A stretch of DNA of 64,000 nt. Source: Shimwellia blattae DSM 4481 = NBRC 105725. Lineage in GTDB: Bacteria > Pseudomonadota > Gammaproteobacteria > Enterobacterales > Enterobacteriaceae. The stretch spans positions 3,906,001-3,970,000 of the forward strand of contig NC_017910.1 of assembly GCF_000262305.1 (NCBI RefSeq), read 5' to 3'. A model generated the notes under the pieces. It saw only the letters and a list, made by a program, of their open reading frames with translations, had not been told where the DNA came from and did no database searches. The position numbers and the translations under genes are program-made. Below are positions 8,738 through 15,691 of this stretch, piece after piece. Every line of letters begins with the position of its first letter. Within the stretch, counting starts at the first letter, position 1.

Positions 8738-9682
8738 ATGTTAGACAATGTACTCAGAATTGCCACTCGCCAGAGCCCGCTTGCTTTATGGCAGGCGGAA
8801 TATGTCAAAACGCGCCTGGAAGCCTGCCACCCCACATTAACGGTGGAGCTGGTACCCATGGTCACCCGGGGCGATATTATCCTCGATACGCCGCTGGCCA
8901 AAGTGGGCGGCAAGGGGCTGTTTGTCAAAGAGCTGGAGCTCGCCCTGCTGGATGGCCGGGCAGATATCGCCGTGCACTCCATGAAGGATGTCCCGGTGGC
9001 GTTCCCGGAGGGTCTGGGGCTGGTTACCATCTGCGAGCGGGACGATCCCCGCGATGCGTTTGTCTCTAACGACTACGCCAGCCTGGATGCGCTGCCCCCC
9101 GGCAGTATTGTCGGCACCTCCAGCCTGCGTCGCCAGTGCCAGATTGCCGCCCGGCGCCCGGATCTCGTGATCCGCTCCCTGCGCGGTAACGTGGGCACCC
9201 GGCTCAGTAAGCTCGATGGCGGCGACTATCACGCGATTATTCTTGCCGCCGCCGGGCTCCGGCGCCTGGGGCTGGAATCCCGGATCCGTTCACTGCTCAC
9301 CCCGGAAGAGTCACTCCCGGCGGTGGGCCAGGGGGCGGTCGGGGTAGAGTGCCGCCTGGACGATACAACCACCCGCCGCTTTCTGGCGGCCCTGAACCAC
9401 AGCGCAACCGCCACCCGGGTCACCGCAGAACGGGCGATGAACATTCGCCTGGAAGGGGGCTGTCAGGTGCCGATTGGCAGCTATGCGGAACTACAGGGCG
9501 ATGAGATCTGGCTGCGGGCGCTGGTCGGCAATCCGGACGGCTCGCGCATTATTCGCGGTGAGCGCCGTGGCCCGGCCGCACAGGCCGAAGCGCTGGGCAC
9601 CTCGCTGGCGGATGAGCTGCTGAACAATGGCGCCCGGGAAATTCTGGCCGCCCTCTCAGACGACGGGGCCCACTCCGCATGA
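8738..9682 (+). CDS. hemC: Porphobilinogen deaminase (hydroxymethylbilane synthase)
   Basis: Condenses four porphobilinogens into hydroxymethylbilane, the third common step of heme, siroheme and B12 synthesis. The 314-residue protein starts MLDNVLRIATRQSPLALWQ. Catalytic D84 is in VHSMKDVPV, the substrate-binding GTSSLRRQCQ and RSLRGNVGTR segments are intact, and C242 in LEGGCQVPIG carries the dipyrromethane cofactor. It is the first gene of hemCDXY; hemD starts in a four-base ATGA overlap. Confidence 0.97.
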   Translation: MLDNVLRIATRQSPLALWQAEYVKTRLEACHPTLTVELVPMVTRGDIILDTPLAKVGGKGLFVKELELALLDGRADIAVHSMKDVPVAFPEGLGLVTICERDDPRDAFVSNDYASLDALPPGSIVGTSSLRRQCQIAARRPDLVIRSLRGNVGTRLSKLDGGDYHAIILAAAGLRRLGLESRIRSLLTPEESLPAVGQGAVGVECRLDDTTTRRFLAALNHSATATRVTAERAMNIRLEGGCQVPIGSYAELQGDEIWLRALVGNPDGSRIIRGERRGPAAQAEALGTSLADELLNNGAREILAALSDDGAHSA

Positions 9683-10425
9683 GTATCCTGGTCACCCGCC
9701 CCTCTCCTGCCGGAGAGCAACTGGTCGCACGTTTGCGCAGCCTGGGGCGGGAGGCCTGGCATTTTCCGCTGATTGAATTCTCCCCCGGGCGCGAGCTGGC
9801 ACAGCTTCCGGCGGCCCTGGCCGGGCTGAGGCCGGGCGATCTCGGATTTGTCCTGTCACAACATGCGGTAGAGTACGCCCGGCGCGCGCTGAGCCACAGC
9901 GGCCAGCCCTGGCCCGGGCATGTTCAGTGGTTCGCCATTGGCAGAACTACCGCGCTGGCGTTTCACAACGTGACCGGGCTGGATATTCGCTATCCGCAGG
10001 ATCGGGAAATCAGCGAAGTCTTGCTACAATTACCTGAATTGCAAAATATTGCCGGGAAGCGGGCGCTGATCCTGCGCGGCAATGGCGGCCGCGAGCTGCT
10101 GGGTACGACCCTGGCGGCGCGCGGCGCAGAGATAGCCTACAGCGAATGCTACCAGCGTAGCCCCAGGCACTATAACGGCGCGCAGGAGGCCCATCGCTGG
10201 CAACAGCGCGGTATTCGCACGCTTATCGTGACCAGCGGGGAGATGCTGCGCCAGCTGTATACGCTTACGCCGGAGTGGTATCGGCACAACTGGTTGCTGA
10301 CCTGTCAACTGGTGGTCGTCAGTGAGCGTCTGGCATGCCTGGCCCGGGAGCTGGGCTGGCGGGATATTCAGGTCGCCGACAATGCGGACAATGATGCGCT
10401 ATTACGCGCGTTACCATCACAGTAA
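9679..10425 (+). CDS. hemD: Uroporphyrinogen-III synthase
   Basis: Cyclises hydroxymethylbilane with inversion of ring D to give uroporphyrinogen III. The 248-residue protein begins MSILVTRPSPAGEQLVARL, with the two-domain flavodoxin-like layout of the family. Motifs are few because this enzyme is poorly conserved, but FVLSQHAVEYA, GKRALILRGNGGRELL and TLIVTSGEML are typical, and position in the operon makes the call secure. It overlaps hemC by four bases and is followed after 15 bases by hemX. Confidence 0.95.
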   Translation: MSILVTRPSPAGEQLVARLRSLGREAWHFPLIEFSPGRELAQLPAALAGLRPGDLGFVLSQHAVEYARRALSHSGQPWPGHVQWFAIGRTTALAFHNVTGLDIRYPQDREISEVLLQLPELQNIAGKRALILRGNGGRELLGTTLAARGAEIAYSECYQRSPRHYNGAQEAHRWQQRGIRTLIVTSGEMLRQLYTLTPEWYRHNWLLTCQLVVVSERLACLARELGWRDIQVADNADNDALLRALPSQ

Positions 10426-10440
10426 ACATGGGATGTCAGA

Positions 10441-11742
10441 ATGACGGAACAACAGAAAGAGTCCTCCGCCAGGGTTGAAGAAACCAGCGCGGCTGTAGGG
10501 TCATCGCCGGAAAGTGCGAAGAAGAGCGCGGCCAGTACACCCGCGAAGCCCCCGCGCCACGGGGTGGCAGGTATCGCCCTGGGGGCGATTGCTATTGCCA
10601 TCGCACTGGCCGCTGGCGTGAGCCTGTACACCTGGGGTAAGCATCAGGCATCCTCGCAGCTGGCCATGAGCGACAGCCTCAGCAGCCAGCTGGAAACGCT
10701 ACAGCAGCAGCAAAAACAGCAGCAGGACGCCTTCACCACCCTGCTCAATCAGCAGGCGGCCCAGCTAAACGCCGCAACCACGGCCCGGGATCAGCTCGCA
10801 AAGGAGCTTAAAGAGGTCCAGCAGAAGGTTGCGATGATTTCCGGCAGCGATGCCAAAACCTGGCTGCTGGCCCAGGCCGATTTCCTGGTTAAGCTGGCGG
10901 GCAGAAAATTGTGGAGCGATCAGGATGTCACAACCGCGGCGGCGTTACTGAAAAGTGCCGATGCCAGCCTGGCGGACATGAACGATCCGAGCCTTATTGG
11001 CGCACGCCGGGCGATTACGGAAGATATTGCCACCCTTTCCGCCCTCACCCAGACCGATTACGACGGGATTATCCTGAAGCTCAACCAGCTGACCAACCAG
11101 GTGGATAACCTGCACCTGGCGGATAACAATACCGATGACTCCCCCATGGACGCCGACAGTGCCGAGCTCTCCAGCTCGTTAACGGAATGGCGCCAGAACC
11201 TGGTAAAAAGCTGGGACAGTTTTATGGACAGCTTTATTACTATCCGCCGCCGGGATGAGAGCGCCGTTCCGCTGCTGGCGCCGAACCAGGATATCTATCT
11301 GCGGGAGAATATTCGCTCTCGCCTGCTGATTGCCGTACAGGCCGTACCGCGCCACCAGAGCGATGTTTACAAGCAGTCGCTGGAAAATGTCGCCACCTGG
11401 GTGCGCGCCTACTACGATACCAACGATGCCAGCACCCGCGCCTTCCTTGAAGAGCTTAATAACCTGAGCCAGCAAAACATCAATATGGATGTGCCGGAAA
11501 CGCTCAAAAGCCAGCCGGTGATGGAAAAACTGGTCCAGACCCGGGTGCGCAATCTGATGGCGCAATCAGCCAGCAACAGCGCGGCCCCGGTACCTGCTCC
11601 GGCACCTGCACCTGCACCTGCACCTGCACCTGCACCTGCACCTGCACCTGCACCTGCACCTGCACCTGCACCGGAACATACCACCACGGCACAACCGGCC
11701 ACACCCGATAGCGCAGCACCGGCTGCTGCGCAGGGAGAGTAA
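10441..11742 (+). CDS. hemX: HemX, inner-membrane protein of the hem operon with a variable Ala-Pro repeat
   Basis: A 433-residue inner-membrane protein often mislabelled uroporphyrinogen-III methyltransferase; no SAM-methyltransferase motif is visible and its role is not settled. A cytoplasmic Ser/Lys-rich tail (1-40) precedes one membrane helix (about 41-63), a Gln-rich coiled coil (about 75-130), and a globular periplasmic domain. Residues about 384-410 are an alternating Ala-Pro tract encoded by 11 perfect GCACCT copies. The protein is about 40 residues longer than E. coli HemX as I remember it, largely through this Pro-rich tail. hemY starts two bases after its stop. Confidence 0.92.
   Translation: MTEQQKESSARVEETSAAVGSSPESAKKSAASTPAKPPRHGVAGIALGAIAIAIALAAGVSLYTWGKHQASSQLAMSDSLSSQLETLQQQQKQQQDAFTTLLNQQAAQLNAATTARDQLAKELKEVQQKVAMISGSDAKTWLLAQADFLVKLAGRKLWSDQDVTTAAALLKSADASLADMNDPSLIGARRAITEDIATLSALTQTDYDGIILKLNQLTNQVDNLHLADNNTDDSPMDADSAELSSSLTEWRQNLVKSWDSFMDSFITIRRRDESAVPLLAPNQDIYLRENIRSRLLIAVQAVPRHQSDVYKQSLENVATWVRAYYDTNDASTRAFLEELNNLSQQNINMDVPETLKSQPVMEKLVQTRVRNLMAQSASNSAAPVPAPAPAPAPAPAPAPAPAPAPAPAPAPEHTTTAQPATPDSAAPAAAQGE
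11602..11667 (+). repeat. Tandem hexanucleotide repeat (GCACCT)x11 inside hemX
   Basis: Eleven perfect head-to-tail copies of GCACCT, followed by a twelfth copy changed at its last base (GCACCG, 11668-11673). Each unit encodes Ala-Pro in the hemX frame. Because the unit is six bases, gain or loss of copies by slippage would alter the length of the Ala-Pro linker by two residues without a frameshift. Confidence 0.97.
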
Positions 11743-11744
11743 TC

Positions 11745-12941
11745 ATGATTAAAGTCCTGTTACTCTTTCTGTTACTGATTGCCGGTATAGTCCTCGGCCC
11801 AATGCTGGCGGGCCACCAGGGCTATGTCCTGATCCAGACCGACAACTACAACGTGGAAACCAGCGTCACGGGCCTGATTATCATGCTGGTCCTGTGCCTT
11901 GTGGTGCTGTTTGCCATTGAGTGGATACTGCGCCGTATCTTCCGCACCGGTGCGCGCACCCACGGCTGGTTTCTTGGCCGCAAACGTAACCGCGCCCGTA
12001 AGCAGACCAGCCAGGCACTGCTGAAGCTGGCGGAGGGGGATTATCAGCAAGTTGAAAAGCTGATGGCCCAGAACGCCGATCACGCCGAACAGCCGGTCGT
12101 GAACTACCTGCTGGCCGCAGAGGCCGCCCAGCAGCGCGGGGACGAGATCCGCGCCAATCAGCACCTGGAGCGCGCGGCAGAATTGGCCGACAACAACCAG
12201 ATCCCGGTGGAAATTACCCGGGTGCGCCTGCAGCTGGCCCGTAACGAAAACCACGCGGCCCGCCGCGGTGTGGATAAGCTGCTGGAGGTCACCCCCCGCC
12301 ATCCTGAGGTACTGCGTCTTGCTGAGCAGGCGTATATCCGCACCGGTGCCTGGAGCGCCCTGCTGGATATTCTGCCCTCCATGGAAAAAGCCCAGGTGGG
12401 CGACGAGCAGCACCGTGACAATCTGCGCCAGCAGGCGTGGATCGGCATTATGGAGCAGCTCATGGCCGAACAGGGCAGCGAGGGGCTGAACCTGTGGTGG
12501 AAGAACCAGAGCCGCAAAACCCGCCAGCAGACCAGCCTGCAGGTGGCTATGGCGGATCATCTGATGGAATGCAACGACAACCAGAGCGCCCAGCAGGTCA
12601 TTCTGGAAGGGCTTAAGCATCAGTACGATGACCGCCTGGTCATGCTGATGCCGAAGCTGAAATCAGACAACCCGCAGCAGCTGGAAAAAGCCCTGCGCCA
12701 GCAACTGAAGGCCGACGACAAAAACCCACTGCTGTGGAGCACCCTGGGGCAGTTGCTGATGAAGCACGGGGAATGGCAGGAGGCAACCCTGGCGTTTCGC
12801 GCAGCGCTTAAGCTGCGCCCGGACGCCTACGACTACGCCTGGCTTGCGGATGCGCTTGACCGGCAGCATCAGCCGGAAGAGGCGGCGACCATGCGCCGCG
12901 ACGGGCTGCTGCTGACCCTGAAAAACGACAAAAACGCCTGA
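11745..12941 (+). CDS. hemY: HemY, inner-membrane TPR protein
   Basis: A 398-residue inner-membrane protein with two N-terminal hydrophobic segments (about 3-22 and 42-61) and a cytoplasmic C-terminal array of tetratricopeptide repeats (QALLKLAEGDYQQVEKL, AAEAAQQRGDEIRANQHLERAAELA, AFRAALKLRPDAYDYAWLADAL). It is linked genetically with hemC, hemD and hemX; its part in tetrapyrrole synthesis is not defined and it is not the protoporphyrinogen oxidase also called HemY in Bacillus. It is the last gene of the operon and is followed by a terminator. Confidence 0.94.
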   Translation: MIKVLLLFLLLIAGIVLGPMLAGHQGYVLIQTDNYNVETSVTGLIIMLVLCLVVLFAIEWILRRIFRTGARTHGWFLGRKRNRARKQTSQALLKLAEGDYQQVEKLMAQNADHAEQPVVNYLLAAEAAQQRGDEIRANQHLERAAELADNNQIPVEITRVRLQLARNENHAARRGVDKLLEVTPRHPEVLRLAEQAYIRTGAWSALLDILPSMEKAQVGDEQHRDNLRQQAWIGIMEQLMAEQGSEGLNLWWKNQSRKTRQQTSLQVAMADHLMECNDNQSAQQVILEGLKHQYDDRLVMLMPKLKSDNPQQLEKALRQQLKADDKNPLLWSTLGQLLMKHGEWQEATLAFRAALKLRPDAYDYAWLADALDRQHQPEEAATMRRDGLLLTLKNDKNA

Positions 12942-12970
12942 TCCACCACAGGCTAAGCCCGACACACAAA

Positions 12971-12994
12971 GGCGAACTCCGGTTCGCCTTTTTT
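12971..12994 (+). terminator. Rho-independent terminator of hemCDXY
   Basis: GGCGAAC-TCCG-GTTCGCC stem-loop followed by six T residues on the plus strand, 29 bases after the hemY stop. Confidence 0.9.
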
Positions 12995-13014
12995 CATGCC
13001 CGGATAACGCAGAT

Positions 13015-13215
13015 AAAAAAACGCCCGCTGAACTCAGCGGGCGTTAAAACAGGTCATTCGGACAACAAAGGTGCTTCACTCAACGTTGTGTCCATGGTGT
13101 CTGATGAGGCGTGAGCGACATCTTTCTGGTGGACGATAAGCACCGTAAACGGCTCTGCGTCATTCCCGGCATTATGAGGCGTTACCGCGAGCATAAAAAT
13201 GGAATGAGCATCTAC
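13015..13215 (-). ncRNA. glmZ: Small RNA GlmZ
   Basis: An approximately 201-nt RNA on the minus strand matching E. coli GlmZ (207 nt) along most of its length. The 5' end reads GTAGATGCTCATTCC; the internal blocks GCCGTTTACGGTGCTTATCG and ACACCATGGACACAACGTTG are those of GlmZ; the 3' end is a strong hairpin (ACGCCCGCTGA and its complement) followed by seven U. GlmZ base-pairs with the glmS mRNA to activate glucosamine-6-phosphate synthase and is controlled by RapZ and GlmY. As in E. coli it lies next to hemY, but here the aslA gene that normally borders it is missing. The 5' end is placed by similarity and by the promoter. Confidence 0.93.
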
Positions 13216-13226
13216 CCGGGTATTAT

Positions 13227-13242
13227 TGCACTTTGCGTGCCA
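13227..13242 (-). promoter_or_regulatory. Sigma-54 type promoter of glmZ
   Basis: The minus strand reads TGGCACGCAAAGTGCA, with GG and GC in the -24/-12 spacing of RpoN promoters, placed so that transcription would start within one or two bases of the GlmZ 5' end. An AATAAT sequence directly after it could act as an overlapping sigma-70 -10 box. Some enterobacteria are known to use sigma-54 for glmZ while E. coli uses sigma-70. Confidence 0.8.
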
Positions 13243-13327
13243 GCCTTACAGCCGGACCGCAAAAAATAATAAGGGCCCCGCCTCTGGCCCTCCCCCGGGG
13301 CTGTCAGCTGCACCCCGGCACCGGAAC

Positions 13328-13345
13328 TGTCGCCATATAACGACG
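13328..13345. promoter_or_regulatory. GlrR-like activator site (proximal)
   Basis: TGTC-N10-GACG, one base off the GlrR half-site pattern TGTC-N10-GACA, about 115-130 bases upstream of the glmZ start, in the range of enhancer sites for sigma-54 promoters. Confidence 0.55.
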
Positions 13346-13390
13346 CGCAGCGCGAATTTTAAAATAATAGTGCATAAACAGAGGGTTAAA

Positions 13391-13408
13391 TGTCACCAGA
13401 CAGAGACA
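13391..13408. promoter_or_regulatory. GlrR-like activator site (distal)
   Basis: A perfect TGTC-N10-GACA match, about 175-195 bases upstream of the glmZ start. Together with the proximal site it suggests control by the GlrK/GlrR two-component system, which governs glmY in E. coli. GlrR itself is not in this window. Confidence 0.65.
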
Positions 13409-13411
13409 ACC

Positions 13412-13448
13412 ACACCCGGGGCTGTGTTGTTCTGGCAACACCCGGGGC
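13412..13448. repeat. Direct repeat and hairpin between glmZ and proM
   Basis: ACACCCGGGGC occurs at 13412-13422 and again at 13438-13448. Between them GTGTTG and CAACAC form a six-base stem around TTCTGG, so the element can fold as a bulged hairpin. No T-run follows on either strand, so it is not a typical terminator. Function unknown. Confidence 0.5.
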
Positions 13449-13479
13449 AGAAGCAGTAAAGGGGGGGATCCGGAGGCGT

Positions 13480-13514
13480 AAAAACAAAAAACCCCTGTTC
13501 ATACGAACAGGGGT
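13480..13514 (-). terminator. Terminator of the argX-hisR-leuT-proM operon
   Basis: On the minus strand, CCCCTGTTC and GAACAGGGG pair around a four-base loop and are followed by a T-rich run, seven bases beyond the proM 3' end. Confidence 0.9.
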
Positions 13515-13520
13515 CTGAAT

Positions 13521-13597
13521 TGGTCGGCGAGAGAGGATTCGAACCTCCGACCCACTGGTCCCAAACCAGTTGCGCTACCAAGCTGCGCTACTCGCCG
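13521..13597 (-). tRNA. proM: tRNA-Pro (anticodon UGG)
   Basis: A 77-nt cloverleaf read on the minus strand, with encoded CCA. The anticodon loop is TTTGGGA giving UGG, and GGTTCGAATCC is the T arm. It is the last gene of the four-tRNA operon. Confidence 0.97.
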
Positions 13598-13633
13598 ATG
13601 TACTGCTTTTGTATTTCTGGTTCAATTCGGGTG

Positions 13634-13720
13634 TGGTGCGAAGAGAGGGACTTGAACCCTCACGTCCGTTAAGACACTAACACCTGAAGCTAGCGCGTCT
13701 ACCAATTCCGCCACCTTCGC
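13634..13720 (-). tRNA. leuT: tRNA-Leu (anticodon CAG)
   Basis: An 87-nt class II tRNA with long variable arm and encoded CCA. The anticodon stem-loop CTAGCTTCAGGTGTTAG gives CAG. Confidence 0.97.
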
Positions 13721-13736
13721 ATAACCACGAAAAGAA

Positions 13737-13813
13737 TGGGGTGGTTAATGGGGCTCGAACCCACGACAACTGGAATCACAATCCAGGGCTCTACCAACTG
13801 AGCTATAACCACC
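13737..13813 (-). tRNA. hisR: tRNA-His (anticodon GUG)
   Basis: A 77-nt tRNA with encoded CCA; anticodon loop TTGTGAT gives GUG. It differs from E. coli hisR by a compensated change in the acceptor stem. Confidence 0.97.
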
Positions 13814-13879
13814 ACTGTAAATCTCTGCGATACTTAACTGTAATACAGGAAAGTATCTCGCAACTCAGGCACTGCTAAA

Positions 13880-13956
<77 letters not shown>

Positions 13957-13977
13957 TTAGCGCCGTTGCGGGAGGGG

Positions 13978-14006
13978 ATACTACGGCCTAAGCGCATTTC
14001 TGTCTA
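13978..14006 (-). promoter_or_regulatory. Promoter of the argX tRNA operon
   Basis: Minus strand: -35 TAGACA (14001-14006) and -10 TAGTAT (13978-13983) separated by 17 bases, followed by a GC-rich discriminator (CCCCTCCCGC) typical of stringently controlled stable-RNA promoters. Confidence 0.75.
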
Positions 14007-14018
14007 GTGCTTTTTTTA

Positions 14019-14053
14019 AGAAAATGCGCGTTTGGTTACGCTTTGCGCATTTT
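14019..14053 (-). terminator. Terminator downstream of yifK
   Basis: AAAATGCGC and GCGCATTTT form the stem on the minus strand, followed by CTT and a mixed tail. It separates yifK (and readthrough from the wec cluster) from the argX promoter just beyond. Confidence 0.7.
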
Positions 14054-14058
14054 GGCAC

Positions 14059-15444
14059 TTAATCATTCAATTTCCGGGCAATTCCCCGCTTACCCAGCCC
14101 GAATACCTTATAGCCAAGGGTCACCAGCACCAGGAAAAGCGCCCCGACAATCAGCGATAAGCGCGTATCTTCATTCACCCCCATGCCCACCAGCACACAG
14201 CCAAGGAATGCCATGGTCAGGTAATTGGTCCACGGGAAGAGCACCGAACGGAACGGATGGCTGGCCATGGCGTTGCGGTGCGCGCGGCGAAAGCGAATCT
14301 GGCTTATCAGAATCACAAACCAGGGCACCATCCCCGGCAACACGCTGGCGCTGTACACATACACAAAGACCCGCTGCGGGTTCGGGATAATATAATTCAG
14401 GCAGGAGCCCACCAGCAGGATCCCGATAGAGACTGCCACCCCCATGGCCGGAACACCATTACGGGAGACTTTCGCCATCGCGGCAGGCAACTGGCGGTTA
14501 CTGGCCAGCGCATAGAGCATACGCCCGCAGCTGTACATACCGCTGTTACACCCGGAGAGCGCCGCCGTCAGCACCACAAAGTTAATAATCCCGGCCGCCG
14601 TGGCGATACCAATCTTAGAAAACGTCAGCACAAACGGGCTGCCATTGCTGCCGATTTCGTTCCACGGGAAGATGGTCACAATCACAAAAATCGCGCCCAC
14701 ATAAAAAATCAGGATCCGCCACAGCACCTTACCGACCGCACTGCGCAGCGTAACCTGCGGGTTACGCGCCTCCCCGGCGGTGATACCGATAAGCTCCACC
14801 CCCTGATATGAGGCCACCACAATGCAGAGCGCCGTCAGAAACCCTTTCCAGCCCCCGGCAAAGAAGCCGCCGTGGGCGGTCAGATTGCTGAATCCCACCG
14901 CGTGGCCGCCATTGCCCAGGCCAAAGAAAATCACCCCCAGCCCCACAATGATCATCACAATAATGGTGGTGACTTTGATCATCGCAAACCAGAATTCAAT
15001 CTCGCCGTACAGGCGCACTGCCGCAAGGTTCGCCAGCGCCACCAGCGCCACGGCTATCAGGGCCGGTAGCCACTGGGGAAGCTCCGGGAACCAGAACTGG
15101 ACATACACGCCAACGGCGGTAATTTCAGAGATCCCCACCGCCATCCACATAAACCAGTAGGACCAGGCGGTCAGATAACCAAAAAACGGGCTCATATAGC
15201 GATGGGCGTAGACCGCAAACGAGCCGGTTACCGGCTCCAGAAACAGCATCTCCCCCATTGAGCGCATAATGAAAAAGACAAACAGGCCCGCAATAATGTA
15301 GGCCAGTAATACGGAGGGGCCTGCCCACTTCAGGGTGCTGGCGGAGCCCATAAACAGCCCCACGCCAATGGTGCCGCCCAGCGCGATCAGTTCGATATGC
15401 CGCGCTTCCAGGCCTCGCTGGAGCGCTTCTTTTTTCTCTGCCAT
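14059..15444 (-). CDS. yifK: Threonine/serine permease YifK (ThrP)
   Basis: An amino acid-polyamine-organocation (APC) family inner-membrane transporter of 461 residues, the same length as E. coli YifK, which takes up threonine and serine by proton symport. About twelve hydrophobic helices can be traced. The N-terminal family signature is GLEARHIELIALGGTIGVGL, with the GTIGVGLF substrate-site break in helix 1. It lies downstream of wecG on the same strand, with a 250-base gap containing several palindromes. E. coli yifK is reported to be under Lrp and GcvB control; I cannot confirm such sites here. Confidence 0.95.
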   Translation of the reverse strand: MAEKKEALQRGLEARHIELIALGGTIGVGLFMGSASTLKWAGPSVLLAYIIAGLFVFFIMRSMGEMLFLEPVTGSFAVYAHRYMSPFFGYLTAWSYWFMWMAVGISEITAVGVYVQFWFPELPQWLPALIAVALVALANLAAVRLYGEIEFWFAMIKVTTIIVMIIVGLGVIFFGLGNGGHAVGFSNLTAHGGFFAGGWKGFLTALCIVVASYQGVELIGITAGEARNPQVTLRSAVGKVLWRILIFYVGAIFVIVTIFPWNEIGSNGSPFVLTFSKIGIATAAGIINFVVLTAALSGCNSGMYSCGRMLYALASNRQLPAAMAKVSRNGVPAMGVAVSIGILLVGSCLNYIIPNPQRVFVYVYSASVLPGMVPWFVILISQIRFRRAHRNAMASHPFRSVLFPWTNYLTMAFLGCVLVGMGVNEDTRLSLIVGALFLVLVTLGYKVFGLGKRGIARKLND

Positions 15445-15517
15445 AAATCCTCAATGACCAGTGTCTGCGGTGGTCCGGTTTTCCGGTTATTGTTTTGTGA
15501 ACATCAGTACGCGATGC

Positions 15518-15535
15518 CCGGCGGCGTTACGCCGG
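15518..15535. repeat. REP-like hairpin between wecG and yifK
   Basis: CCGGCG-GCGTTA-CGCCGG forms a six-base stem within a context (GATGCC...GGATAGGGTAG) reminiscent of enterobacterial REP units. Only one copy was noticed in this window, so membership in a dispersed family is a guess. Confidence 0.4.
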
Positions 15536-15585
15536 ATAGGGTAGTCGCAACCGTACCTGATAGGGGTGGCAATGGTTTCGCATTT

Positions 15586-15621
15586 TTTGCCTGATGGCAA
15601 ATACTACGTTATGAAATAACG
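15586..15621. repeat. Two short palindromes upstream of yifK
   Basis: TTTGCC-TGAT-GGCAAA (15586-15601) and CGTTAT-GAA-ATAACG (15607-15621) lie six bases apart in the wecG-yifK gap. They could be operator sites for yifK or RNA hairpins in the intercistronic transcript; neither is followed by a T-run in the yifK direction. Confidence 0.5.
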
Positions 15622-15691
15622 AAGAGTTGTAACAAGACGGGAGAAGATCAGCGGAAACAGGCAGCGCACCAGTGCAGATGCGCTACCAGGT

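Noticed and set aside
11602..11673. Possible CRISPR or VNTR array
   Set aside because: Units are six bases, contiguous and without spacers, and are in frame within hemX.
11412..11702. Minus-strand frame encoding a long Gly-Ala repeat
   Set aside because: It is the antisense reading of the hemX hexamer repeat; the hemX frame on the plus strand is supported by family and operon.
10441..11742. HemX as uroporphyrinogen-III C-methyltransferase
   Set aside because: No SAM-binding motifs are visible; the protein is a membrane-anchored coiled-coil protein, and the old name is a misannotation.
13226..13459. 77-codon plus-strand frame upstream of glmZ
   Set aside because: It overlaps the sigma-54 promoter and GlrR-like sites and has no coding character.
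14040..14060. yifK terminator as an sRNA end
   Set aside because: No promoter or RNA-like conserved block lies upstream other than yifK itself.
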